DNA of 64,000 nt, taken from contig JABUKB010000001.1 in NCBI GenBank assembly GCA_014595895.1, forward strand, positions 1,054,001 through 1,118,000. Reading direction: 5' to 3'. Positions 42,813 through 51,716 of the stretch are shown here, in pieces. The notes under the pieces are model-generated. The model made no database searches. It saw only the letters and a list, made by a program, of their open reading frames with translations, and was not told the origin of the DNA. The position numbers and the translations under genes were made by a program. Position 1 is the first letter of the stretch, and each line of letters opens with the position of its first letter. The stretch comes from Lysinibacillus odysseyi (GTDB lineage: Bacteria > Bacillota > Bacilli > Bacillales_A > Planococcaceae).

Positions 42813-44459
42813 GTGACCTGCATGTCGGCAATAGGACTTCAGAAAGAGGAACATTTTTTTATTGTGAATAATCAGGAAGTGATTGTAAAAAGCGATATCC
42901 CAATAGAGCTCCTTGAAAAAATAGTAAAGCAATATTGTAAAGGTAGAGAATTATTTGAGGCAGAAGGTTATTTTGTTCATGTATTAGAAACGACGCAAGG
43001 TGCTTTATTTCATGTAAGACCATTGAAGCAGTTTAGCGATATTGATTTTATGAACCCATTATCAAATAAAGTTTTAAACTCCATTTCAGATGGCATTACG
43101 ATTTGTGACCGCAATGGGAAAATATTATTTCAAAATGATAATGATATTGAAATTGTCGGTCTAGATTTAATGGGGAGATACGCTAGAGACGTAATTGCAG
43201 AAGGGTTAATGAGCGATTCAATCTCGATGAAAGTAATCGAATCAAAAGAAAAAGTAACGATTTTGCAGACATTCATTAATGGAAAATGTTTTTTAGTTAC
43301 CGGCGAACCAATTTTTGATGGAGATGGAGAGTTGCAATATGTAGTAGCGATTACGCGTGATATGACGCAACTAAAATTATTGGAACAAGAAGTGCAAAAA
43401 TTGGAAATTCAAAATGAAAATTTTAAAAATAAACTACAGGCGTTACATCATAAAGAGTCTACAATAATTTCCGTGTCACCTCCCATGGTACAAGTGGTTA
43501 AGCGTGTCATGAGAGTTGCAGAAGTAGACTCTACTGTATTAATCAGTGGTGAATCGGGTGTTGGTAAAGAAGAAATTACAAAGCTCATTCACTCACATAG
43601 CAGACGTAGCCATATGCAAATGTTAACTATTAACTGTAGTGCAATCCCTGAAACATTACTAGAGTCAGAGCTTTTTGGTTACGAAGCCGGATCCTTTACA
43701 GGGGCAGTCAAAGGTGGAAAAGCGGGGCTATTTGAAATCGCATCGGGTGGGACAGTGTTTTTAGATGAGATTGGTGAAATGCCCTTGTTGCTGCAGGTGA
43801 AATTATTGCGCGTGCTACAAGAATCCGAAGTGCAGCGTATCGGTAGCGGAAAGACTATTCCAATTGATGTACGTATTATTGCAGCAACGAATCGAAACCT
43901 AGCGGAGATGGTAAGGCAAGGTAGTTTCCGGGAGGATTTGTATTATCGGTTAAATATCATCCCTATTGAAGTTCCACCCTTAAGGCAACGTAAAGAAGAT
44001 ATTATTCCGATGGTCCATCATTTTTTAACTTTAATTGGAGAGAAATATGGCGTCCATCGGACAATTGAAAAAGCTGCACTGAAAATACTAGAGGCTTACG
44101 ATTGGCCAGGGAACGTCCGACAACTCAAAAATATGGTGGAACGTATTTGCTTATTAGCGACGCAACCAGAAATAACTGTCAACATTGTACAACAAGAGTT
44201 AGATAGCAATCCTAAAATTGTTCGTAATATAGAAAAGACAGAACAACAGCAAAGTATGCCTGAACATATGACAACTGCGATATTTAGAGGGAAGCTAAAG
44301 GAGCAAGTAGCAGAGTTTGAAAAGCAAATAATTAGACAAGCGTTGTCTGAACATCCAAGTATACGAGAAACTGCAAAAACACTTGGATGTGATCAATCTA
44401 CATTAGTACGGAAAATACAAAAATATCAATTAACACGAAACATATCATATGAAGATTAA
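42813..44459 (+). CDS. Sigma-54-dependent activator (PAS + AAA+ + Fis-type HTH)
   Basis: Enhancer-binding protein for the two -24/-12 promoters here. A poorly conserved N-terminal part and a PAS domain (about residues 85-200, VLNSISDGITICDRNGKILF) form the sensor. The AAA+ domain has Walker A GESGVGKE near residue 246, the sigma-54 contact loop GSFTGA (usual GAFTGA with Ala changed to Ser) near 293 and Walker B FLDEIGEM. The Fis-like helix-turn-helix lies at the end (SIRETAKTLGCDQSTLVRKI). GTG 42813 and ATG 42822 are both possible starts. GabR/RocR-like activators in Bacillus have this layout; GABA control is inferred. Confidence 0.92.
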   Translation: MTCMSAIGLQKEEHFFIVNNQEVIVKSDIPIELLEKIVKQYCKGRELFEAEGYFVHVLETTQGALFHVRPLKQFSDIDFMNPLSNKVLNSISDGITICDRNGKILFQNDNDIEIVGLDLMGRYARDVIAEGLMSDSISMKVIESKEKVTILQTFINGKCFLVTGEPIFDGDGELQYVVAITRDMTQLKLLEQEVQKLEIQNENFKNKLQALHHKESTIISVSPPMVQVVKRVMRVAEVDSTVLISGESGVGKEEITKLIHSHSRRSHMQMLTINCSAIPETLLESELFGYEAGSFTGAVKGGKAGLFEIASGGTVFLDEIGEMPLLLQVKLLRVLQESEVQRIGSGKTIPIDVRIIAATNRNLAEMVRQGSFREDLYYRLNIIPIEVPPLRQRKEDIIPMVHHFLTLIGEKYGVHRTIEKAALKILEAYDWPGNVRQLKNMVERICLLATQPEITVNIVQQELDSNPKIVRNIEKTEQQQSMPEHMTTAIFRGKLKEQVAEFEKQIIRQALSEHPSIRETAKTLGCDQSTLVRKIQKYQLTRNISYED

Positions 44460-44614
44460 TGATGAATTTTTGCATCGGAATTGTATTTATGCATGAAAAG
44501 TGGCAGAACAGCAATGCCTTTCCATGTCATATTGCAACGAGATTGAAAAAATACATGAATCATTCTCAACAAAATATCTAATCATTTGTTAAAAGATTTA
44601 AGAAGAAACCAATG

Positions 44615-44640
44615 GGCATTTTTAAAAAAATGCCTTTTTT
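44615..44640 (+). terminator. Intrinsic terminator of the activator gene
   Basis: GGCATTTTT…AAAAATGCC followed by six T, directly upstream of the next sigma-54 promoter. Confidence 0.8.
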
Positions 44641-44656
44641 CTATTTTCTAGAGGAG

Positions 44657-44673
44657 TTGGCATAAGAATTGCT
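44657..44673 (+). promoter_or_regulatory. Sigma-54 promoter of the aminotransferase operon
   Basis: TTGGCAT-AAGAA-TTGCT, nearly identical to the permease promoter element. The aminotransferase start is 45 bases downstream. Confidence 0.9.
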
Positions 44674-44717
44674 GGTATATAGTGAATGAAATTTTAAATG
44701 AAACGAGGTTGATATTT

Positions 44718-46049
44718 ATGACGATTCAATTAAAAGAGGCGTTGAAAGTATTAGATCAGAAACATTTTCTCCATCCAACTACGTCTATTGAACAACAACA
44801 ATCACAAGGACCAGCTGCTATTTTTACAGAAGGGAAAGGTATTTACTTAAAGGATATGGAAGGCAATATATACATTGATGGTATGTCTTCTTTATGGAAT
44901 GTAAATGTAGGGCATGGTCGTGAAGAAATCGCAGAAGTTGCGAAGGAGCAAATGACTAAATTAGCATTCAGCTCATGCTTTGCTACATTTAGTAACGAAC
45001 CCGCAATTCGTTTAGCGACTAAAATTGCTTCCTTAGCTCCTGGAGATTTAAATACGGTATTTTTCACATCAGGTGGTTCTGAAGCCAATGATACAGCTAT
45101 TAAATTAGCACGCCATTACTGGTTACTAAAAGGACAGCCAGAACGTCAAAAGATTATTTCACGTACACAGTCATACCACGGTGTAGCAATGGGAGCAACA
45201 AATGCTACAGGCTTAAAAGCATTCCGTGACTTTACGAACTCACATGCACCTGATTTTCATTATGTATACAATCAATCCGTGCGTAATTTCCGTGAAATGA
45301 TTGAAAATCTAGGTCCTGAAACCGTTGCAGCATTTATTTCAGAACCTGTACAAGGTGCAGGAGGCGTAAACATTCCTGAAGTAAATTACTTTAAAGAGGT
45401 GCGCGAAATTTGCAATGAGTACGGCATTTTATTCATTGCAGATGAAGTCATTACTGGGTTTGGTCGTACCGGTAAATTTTTTGGCATGGAACATTACGGT
45501 GTAGTACCTGATATGATGACGTTTGCTAAAGGTGTGTCCAGCGGTTATGCGCAACTAGGGGGAGTGGTCATTTCAGAAAAAATGCATCAAGATTATTGTG
45601 AGCTGTCGAAAGGCACATTGATGCACGGTTATACGTATAGTGGTCATGCACTCGCTTGCCAAGTCGGGCTGAAAAATATTGAAATTATTGAACGTGAAAA
45701 GCTTGTAGAAAACGCGGCAAACATGGGGGAAGCGATGTTAGAGGGGTTCAGAGTACTCCAAGAAAAATATAGCTTTATTGGGCGCGTCCGTACCATTGGA
45801 TTACTTGGAGCGATTGAATTAGTAAAAAGCCGTGAGACAGGCGAGCTTTTCGAGACATTACTTAGTCCGATTTTCGTACAAGAAACGATGAAAAGAGGCT
45901 TAATCTTACGAACGGTTACGTACGATCAAGATACAGTTGTTTTCTCACCACCTCTCATTTTATCTAAAGCAGAATTAAATGAAATGTTAAGAGTTTTAGA
46001 TGAGACATTTGAATACGTACGTAAAACAATTGTAGAGAAAGAAGGTTGA
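44718..46049 (+). CDS. Class III aminotransferase (omega-amino acid:pyruvate type)
   Basis: PLP enzyme that moves an omega-amino group, probably from GABA, beta-alanine or taurine to pyruvate. Key parts: MSSLWNVNVGHGREEIAE near the N-terminus, FFTSGGSEANDTAIKLAR (PLP phosphate site), RTQSYHGVAMGATNATG, ISEPVQGAGG, FIADEVITGFGRTG with the PLP-contact Asp, and the Schiff-base Lys in TFAKGVSSGYAQLGG. GAGGTTG precedes ATG 44718; 12 earlier codons are excluded. The alanine dehydrogenase gene starts three bases after its stop, which fits an enzyme that makes alanine from pyruvate. Confidence 0.92.
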   Translation: MTIQLKEALKVLDQKHFLHPTTSIEQQQSQGPAAIFTEGKGIYLKDMEGNIYIDGMSSLWNVNVGHGREEIAEVAKEQMTKLAFSSCFATFSNEPAIRLATKIASLAPGDLNTVFFTSGGSEANDTAIKLARHYWLLKGQPERQKIISRTQSYHGVAMGATNATGLKAFRDFTNSHAPDFHYVYNQSVRNFREMIENLGPETVAAFISEPVQGAGGVNIPEVNYFKEVREICNEYGILFIADEVITGFGRTGKFFGMEHYGVVPDMMTFAKGVSSGYAQLGGVVISEKMHQDYCELSKGTLMHGYTYSGHALACQVGLKNIEIIEREKLVENAANMGEAMLEGFRVLQEKYSFIGRVRTIGLLGAIELVKSRETGELFETLLSPIFVQETMKRGLILRTVTYDQDTVVFSPPLILSKAELNEMLRVLDETFEYVRKTIVEKEG

Positions 46050-46052
46050 GCC

Positions 46053-47180
46053 ATGATTATTGGGATTCCCAAAGAAATAAAAAATAATGAAAATCGTGTA
46101 GGGATGACTCCCGGGGGCATTTTTGAACTAATCAAGAATGGTCATTTAGTAAAAGTAGAAACGGGTGCGGGATTAGGCAGTGGATTTACAGATGAAGCCT
46201 ATACAGAAGTAGGTGCGAAAATTGTTGCTACTGCTGAAGAAGCATGGAATGTAGAGATGGTTATTAAAGTGAAAGAACCATTACCGCAAGAATTTGCATT
46301 CTTTAAGAAAGATTTAATCCTGTTCACCTATTTACATTTAGCACCCGAGCCAGAATTAACGAAACAGTTAGTTGAAAAAGAAGTCGTGGCTGTTGCCTAT
46401 GAAACGATTCAGCTACCAAACGGTACACTACCATTATTAACGCCAATGAGTGAAGTGGCAGGACGTATGGCTGTTCAGCTTGGTGCACATTTTTTAGAAA
46501 AGCATGAAGGTGGAAAAGGTGTGTTACTTGGAGGGGTTCCAGGTGTCTCACCAGCCAAGGTAGTCATTATCGGTGGAGGAATCGTAGGTACGAATGCAGC
46601 AAAAATGGCTATTGGTGCAGGCGCAGATGTTACGATTCTGGATACGAATGTTGACCGGTTGCGTCAATTGGATGATCAATTTGCCGGTCGTTTAAAAACG
46701 CGCATGTCCAATGTGTTTAACATTTCAGAGGAAATCAAAACAGCTGACTTAGTAATTGGAGCTGTCCTAATTCCAGGCGCACGTGCACCGCGTCTAGTGA
46801 CAGAAAGTATGGTGCAGGAAATGTCGGAAGGATCTGTTATTATCGATGTTGCGGTTGACCAAGGCGGCTCAATTGAAACGATTGATCGCATTACGACACA
46901 TAGCGATCCAGTATATGAAAAGTATGGTGTTTTACATTATGCAGTAGCGAATATCCCAGGAGCTGTAGCAAGAACATCAACGATGGCGCTAACGAATGTA
47001 ACTTTACCATATGCGTTACAAATTGCTAATAAAGGCTACGAAAAAGCAGTGATTGAAAATGCAGCATTAGCAAAAGGGGTGAATACAGTAAACGGAAAAA
47101 TTACTTATGAAGCTGTAGCAAATGCCCACAACATTTCGTATACGCCATTAAAAGACGTATTGCAAACTGTGTCAATTTAA
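46053..47180 (+). CDS. ald: Alanine dehydrogenase
   Basis: NAD-dependent oxidation of L-alanine to pyruvate and ammonia, 375 residues. Signatures are [20 protein letters not shown] at the start, the substrate Lys in [13 protein letters not shown], His in [14 protein letters not shown], and the Rossmann motif [28 protein letters not shown]. In this operon it would regenerate the pyruvate used by the aminotransferase and release the nitrogen as ammonium. GAAGG precedes the ATG. Confidence 0.95.
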   Translation: MIIGIPKEIKNNENRVGMTPGGIFELIKNGHLVKVETGAGLGSGFTDEAYTEVGAKIVATAEEAWNVEMVIKVKEPLPQEFAFFKKDLILFTYLHLAPEPELTKQLVEKEVVAVAYETIQLPNGTLPLLTPMSEVAGRMAVQLGAHFLEKHEGGKGVLLGGVPGVSPAKVVIIGGGIVGTNAAKMAIGAGADVTILDTNVDRLRQLDDQFAGRLKTRMSNVFNISEEIKTADLVIGAVLIPGARAPRLVTESMVQEMSEGSVIIDVAVDQGGSIETIDRITTHSDPVYEKYGVLHYAVANIPGAVARTSTMALTNVTLPYALQIANKGYEKAVIENAALAKGVNTVNGKITYEAVANAHNISYTPLKDVLQTVSI

Positions 47181-47191
47181 GGAGGAGTTTT

Positions 47192-48583
47192 ATGAACACT
47201 ATCATTAGAGAAGTTCGGAAACAATTTAATCCAGCAAAATCATCTGAATGTATCGGTCAAGTAGAACTTTTGACACTGGATGAAACAAAAGCAGTTGTCG
47301 CAGCAGCCCAAGAAGCATTTGAAGGCTGGAAAAATAAATCACCCGTAGCACGTGGAGAAATTTTACGCGTAATGGCAGACTTACTTGAACAAGAAATCGA
47401 TCAAGTGTCTGAAACAGCTTCCCGTGAAATGGGTAAAACGAAAAATGAAATGATTGGCGAAGTTAAGCGAGGGGCTTCCATTTTGCGCTATTTCGCTCAA
47501 GAAGGGATGCGCGCACTAGGTGAAGTATTGCCTTCTGCCAGTGAAGAAAAAATATTATATACAAAGCGCGTACCACTTGGTGTTGTTGCAGCTATTACAC
47601 CTTGGAATTTCCCTGTTGCAATCCCGCTATGGAAAATTGCGCCAGCATTAGTGTACGGGAACACTGTTGTTTGGAAGCCTTCGATTGAAACGGCTTTAAC
47701 AGGAAAGCTGATCGGGGAACTATTTGAACAAGCGGGTCTGCCCCAAAACGTTTTAAACGTTGTGCAAGGACGTGGCTCAAAGGTAGGGCAAATTTTACTA
47801 GAGGCGCCTGAAGTAAAGGCGATTACGTTTACAGGTTCTAATGATGTAGGGCAAAGCATTTTAAATACAGCTGGCTCTACGAATAAAAAAATCCAACTAG
47901 AGATGGGCGGGAAAAATGCTGCCATCATTTTAGCAGACGCCGATTTAAAATTAGCTACCAGATTGACAATTGAAGGTGCAATGAAGCAAACCGGCCAACG
48001 TTGTACTGCCACGAGTAGAGTGTATATCGAAGAAGCCGTTTATGAAGAAGCGTTAGAGAATTTAATCATGGAAGCAAAGAAAATCGAAGTGGGTATTACG
48101 ATGGGTCCTGTTTCATCTAAAGGGCAATATGAGAATATTTTAATGGCTATTGAAAAAGCAAAATCTGAAGGGGCTGACCTTGTATGTGGCGGCGGCCCTA
48201 CAAAGAATAAATCAGAGGGATACTACATTGATCCTACGATTTTTACAAATGTAACGCATGAAATGGCAATAGCACGGGAAGAAATTTTTGGACCAGTATT
48301 AGCTGTTGTGAAAGTAAAAGATTATGAGGAAGCGATTCGATTATCGAATGATACTGAGTTTGGATTAAGTGCTTCGATTTACACAAGTAATATTCAAAAA
48401 GCATTTGATTTTATCAAACGTAGCGAAGTAGGACTTGTTCAAGTAAATGATGAGACTGGTGGAGCAGAGCCTCAAGCACCGTTTGGAGGAGTGAAAAATT
48501 CAAGTACTGGTGCCCGTGAGCAAGGGCAAGCCGCCAAAGAGTTTTTTACAACATTGAAGACGGTTACGATCAATACAAAATAA
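47192..48583 (+). CDS. Aldehyde dehydrogenase (semialdehyde type)
   Basis: NAD(P)-dependent oxidation of the semialdehyde left after transamination, 463 residues. Cofactor site ITPWNFPVAIPLWKIAPAL and NTVVWKPS, FTGSNDVGQ, catalytic Glu in LEMGGKNAA and catalytic Cys in TGQRCTATSR, ending with APFGGVKNSSTGAREQG. The sequence style is close to ketoglutarate-/succinate-semialdehyde dehydrogenases. It is slightly short at the N-terminus for the family (usually about 480). GGAGGAG precedes the ATG. It is the last gene of the sigma-54 operon. Confidence 0.94.
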   Translation: MNTIIREVRKQFNPAKSSECIGQVELLTLDETKAVVAAAQEAFEGWKNKSPVARGEILRVMADLLEQEIDQVSETASREMGKTKNEMIGEVKRGASILRYFAQEGMRALGEVLPSASEEKILYTKRVPLGVVAAITPWNFPVAIPLWKIAPALVYGNTVVWKPSIETALTGKLIGELFEQAGLPQNVLNVVQGRGSKVGQILLEAPEVKAITFTGSNDVGQSILNTAGSTNKKIQLEMGGKNAAIILADADLKLATRLTIEGAMKQTGQRCTATSRVYIEEAVYEEALENLIMEAKKIEVGITMGPVSSKGQYENILMAIEKAKSEGADLVCGGGPTKNKSEGYYIDPTIFTNVTHEMAIAREEIFGPVLAVVKVKDYEEAIRLSNDTEFGLSASIYTSNIQKAFDFIKRSEVGLVQVNDETGGAEPQAPFGGVKNSSTGAREQGQAAKEFFTTLKTVTINTK

Positions 48584-49125
48584 AATGTGCGGTTGAATAT
48601 GCCTTTTAATGATAATTTGTAAGACCCTATGTATGTGATATAAAGAAGTAGTTTAAATGGGGTATTAAAATGACAAGTTTTTTATGAGATTTTGAATGTA
48701 AAGGTCAAATAGCGCCTACCTGTTAATCAGGGGGCGCTATTGTTATGTAAGTCATATAATTGAAAAGTATGGCTGGACAATTCCCTGGCCGCAGAGCCCC
48801 TGAGCCAAATCAGCTTGTTAGCCATGAAGCAGGAATTTTATTGAAAGAATGGATTACAGTATATAGTACAATTTCTTTTAAAAGAGGAATCAGCTGAATT
48901 GCTGCCTACATATTGTAGGATAAAAGCTTTTATAGTTGAGAGAATATGTTAATATTATTATTGAGATTATAAAGAAATGCATTTAAAGTGCAGAAACATA
49001 ATTTATTTAGCTCAAGATTGAGATTAAAAAGCTAAATGTTGGTATTGAACTAACATGGGACTTTACTTTAAAAAAGAGTAAAGATTTTTCTTATTTAACT
49101 ACAGAGGTGAAAGAGAGGGATATCC
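48584..49125. other. Intergenic region, one hairpin, no gene
   Basis: About 540 bases with no ORF of note. A perfect 9-bp inverted repeat, AATAGCGCC (48708-48716) and GGCGCTATT (48733-48741), may terminate the upstream operon although the T-run is poor. Confidence 0.5.
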
Positions 49126-49398
49126 ATGCATGTAGAGTTAGATGCAATTGCGAAAGAATGGCTCCAGTCAAAAGGTAAGCCTGTTTCAGTAAAAACCGTT
49201 CAAGTGAATGCTTGCTGTGCGCCTCCTATTCAGGATTTCATCACTCATCTAGGAAAGCCGAAAGATTTGCATAACTATAAGGAAATCAAAGTAGACAATT
49301 TATCGATTTTTGTTGAGAAGCATCTTTCATCAAATGAAAAAATGACGTTGAAACTGACGGGAATGGGTATTTTTAAAACGATTACAGCCAAGTTTTAG
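49126..49398 (+). CDS. Small CC-motif protein (CC/Se-motif-like family)
   Basis: A 90-residue cytoplasmic protein with adjacent cysteines in VNACCAPPIQ. It resembles the small CC/Se-motif proteins, some of which carry selenocysteine in the first position in other bacteria; here both codons are ordinary TGC/TGT. The rest is alpha/beta (WLQSKGKPVSVKTVQ … KLTGMGIFKTITAKF). GAGAGGGA precedes the ATG. It may bind a metal or act in thiol redox chemistry. It stands alone. Confidence 0.6.
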   Translation: MHVELDAIAKEWLQSKGKPVSVKTVQVNACCAPPIQDFITHLGKPKDLHNYKEIKVDNLSIFVEKHLSSNEKMTLKLTGMGIFKTITAKF

Positions 49399-50185
49399 TT
49401 AGGTTATAGTAGAGACAGGGGACATAGGGAGAGATGCATTTAAAAGTGTGAAATTAAACCCTATGATAAATAAATGAAAAGGCTATTTGGTACGAAGATT
49501 TACTACTTGTTGTTCCGCAAACAGGGGATTTATTTGGAGAAGGAGTAAAGATTTTTTCTTCTTTTTAAGAATAATTGTTCAGCATGAGGTAACCTTTGAG
49601 AGGTCCGAAGCTGTTCTACATAACGACTTGCGTAACTGCTGACTTTGTATACAAGGAGTTCACAGCAAAAGCTGTGCTCTTCTTGGCACTTATCATTTAC
49701 GTACTTTGTCTCTATGCTATGGTGTATTAAATGAACAAAAAGCGTATGGATTTAGAGTAACAATCTAAACTACACTCGTAGGATGTTCCTACGGTTTTTT
49801 CATGTGGTGCCGTTTTTTGATCTGTCGCATATATACAGCGAGTATCGATAATTTGTGTATTCATTGTATAAGATTATTCTCTACTTGAAAGAGACATCAT
49901 TACGCCAAAGAGGACTAAAAGGTATTTATATGAAGCCATTTCGCCATCTATGGTACTGTAAATGATAGATACACATTTATATCCCTTGCATATACCTTTT
50001 GCATAATGTATATCCCTTATTTCCCCTTGCCGGGGGAAGAGGTGGAACCATACAAAGGTTGCTATTTCGTCTTTTCCGCATGCTCTTCTGTCTCTGCATT
50101 ACACAAAATCTCCCCTCGGAAATCCGGTCAACCGGAAAATTTCTACCGTCTATTAGTTGGCAAAATCTTTAAGGGAGGGATTTTC
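49399..50185. other. Long gene-free stretch with isolated hairpins
   Basis: Nearly 790 bases without a supported gene. A perfect CACAGC-AAAA-GCTGTG hairpin lies at 49661-49676 and a clear terminator at 49777-49800, implying that something is transcribed upstream of it. The open frame 50006-50185 in front of the deacetylase is not counted as coding. Confidence 0.5.
49777..49800 (+). terminator. Isolated intrinsic terminator
   Basis: CGTAGGA-TGT-TCCTACG followed by G and six T, nearly 380 bases after the last gene; it may end a small RNA. Confidence 0.7.
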
Positions 50186-51361
50186 ATGCAAAAACAATTC
50201 GTTATTTTACTTGCCGCTGTCTCTTTGTGGATGGTCTTTTCTACAGGGGCATCATCGGAAACACAGGTGTCTACAGGCAAATACATTCAGATCATGAAGC
50301 CAAATACCAAGGTCTACGAGAATGGGCAAACAATCGGTTACTTACGTGAAGGGGAGATTTTTCAGTATCAATGGGAGGAACAACAGCAATACGCGATCCA
50401 GTATGAGAACTACGTTGCTTATGTAAACAGATCCAACGTACGGGTAACCACAACGGTACCTCTGGAAGTCGTACCGAAAAGTGCGTCAACCCAGGATATT
50501 CGCACAAGAAAAGCAACCAATTTACTGGATAAGTACGGACGTACCATTGTAACGGCTTCTGCGGACCGCCGTTTCCCAGTGTACGGGACGACAGACACCC
50601 AGTACAAGGTATTAGTTGGTAATCGCGTCTTATACGTGGATAAAACAGCCGTACAGGTGGACAAAGGCATACCGATTCTGATGTACCACCACATTTTACG
50701 CGATGCAGAGAACACAAACTACCGAAATGTGTCCACGACCATTTCTGATAGGCAATTTATAAGTCAGATGGATTATTTAAAATCAAGGGGCTATGAAACC
50801 ATTTCAATGGCAGATCTTGAGCAGTATGTAAAAGGAACACGTTTGCTATCTGCCAAGACCGTTGCGATTACATTTGACGACGGGTTAAAATCAAACGTGT
50901 TATACGCGTACCCAAAATTGAAGGAACTTGGCTATAGAGCGACAATGTTCCATATCACATCTCGTATGCTGGACACGCCCCAAATGTTTGATCCGGCTCG
51001 TTTGCAATTCATTTCGAAACCTGAAGTGGACGCAACAAGAGATGTCTTTGACTATCATGGGCATACCCATGCGAAGCATAATATATTAGAGGGGAACATT
51101 AGTGAACTCCTTGTCATAAGCCACATGGAACTAAAGGACGATTTCTACCAAGCACAGCAGTTGTTGCCGCAACAATACTTTGCTTATCCGTTTGGACAGT
51201 ACGACAGCGTAACCATCCAAGTCTTGCAGGAAATGGGGTATAAAGCGGCAGTGACATCCAAGACGGGGTATGTAAGCCGTAATTCGAATGTGTACGAGCT
51301 ACCGCGTATAGGTATTAGACCAACAACGACGATAACCAAGTTTGCTAGCTATTTTCAATAA
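50186..51361 (+). CDS. Secreted polysaccharide deacetylase
   Basis: Exported 391-residue carbohydrate esterase 4 protein that removes acetyl groups from a cell-wall or extracellular polysaccharide. The start is ATG 50186, seven bases after AAGGGAGG, beginning a signal peptide (MQKQFVILLAAVSLWMVFS). Residues 35-165 form an SH3-like wall-binding region. The catalytic domain begins at GIPILMYHHILRDAE, has the metal/base motif AITFDDGLKSN, the second motif DYHGHTHAKHN and YFAYPFGQYDS. Sixty in-frame codons before 50186 are excluded. Confidence 0.9.
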   Translation: MQKQFVILLAAVSLWMVFSTGASSETQVSTGKYIQIMKPNTKVYENGQTIGYLREGEIFQYQWEEQQQYAIQYENYVAYVNRSNVRVTTTVPLEVVPKSASTQDIRTRKATNLLDKYGRTIVTASADRRFPVYGTTDTQYKVLVGNRVLYVDKTAVQVDKGIPILMYHHILRDAENTNYRNVSTTISDRQFISQMDYLKSRGYETISMADLEQYVKGTRLLSAKTVAITFDDGLKSNVLYAYPKLKELGYRATMFHITSRMLDTPQMFDPARLQFISKPEVDATRDVFDYHGHTHAKHNILEGNISELLVISHMELKDDFYQAQQLLPQQYFAYPFGQYDSVTIQVLQEMGYKAAVTSKTGYVSRNSNVYELPRIGIRPTTTITKFASYFQ

Positions 51362-51372
51362 CCAAGCAGACC

Positions 51373-51402
51373 AACACCTTCCTATCCGGGAAGGTGTTTT
51401 TT
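51373..51402 (+). terminator. Intrinsic terminator of the deacetylase gene
   Basis: Perfect 10-bp stem AACACCTTCC/GGAAGGTGTT followed by a T-run. Confidence 0.85.
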
Positions 51403-51622
51403 ACTAAAGGGAATCCTATAAGGGACAGGATAAGGAGTGAGCAGATGAATGAAGTGGTAATTGAACAGAAACTATAAAGCTTAACTGACCTAAGGATATC
51501 CCAAACTAAAGAAAGTTAATAATTTTTGAATGTAATACTAGCCGTTCTTGGAAAGAAAACTCGCCAAGAATGGTTTTGTTATGTCCAGAAATATAAGATT
51601 TTTCCCTGCACTATTTCGTTTC
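51403..51622. other. Short intergenic stretch with mini-ORF and hairpin
   Basis: Contains a ten-codon ORF with a good ribosome site (51445-51477, MNEVVIEQKL) and a CCGTTCTTGG/CCAAGAATGG hairpin (51542-51573). No larger gene is present. Confidence 0.4.
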
Positions 51623-51651
51623 TCGAACAATCGGCAACACAATGCTATAAT
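51623..51651 (+). promoter_or_regulatory. Extended -10 promoter of the ABC exporter pair
   Basis: TGcTATAAT (51643-51651) with a weak -35 TCGAAC 17 bases upstream. Confidence 0.55.
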
Positions 51652-51716
51652 AGGAAACAGCGTTGAGCCATTTATTTTCCACCATTAGACGAGACGTTCA
51701 ACAGAAAGGACAAACT

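Noticed and set aside
44468-44490. TTTGCATCGGAATTGTA as a third sigma-54 promoter
   Set aside because: It lacks the essential GG of the -24 element and sits before a terminator rather than a gene.
47497-48012. 171-codon ORF antisense to the aldehyde dehydrogenase
   Set aside because: The sense frame has full catalytic motifs and an operon position; the antisense has no ribosome site.
49153-49230. Selenocysteine use in the CC-motif protein
   Set aside because: Both positions are ordinary TGC/TGT codons; no in-frame TGA and no hairpin needed.
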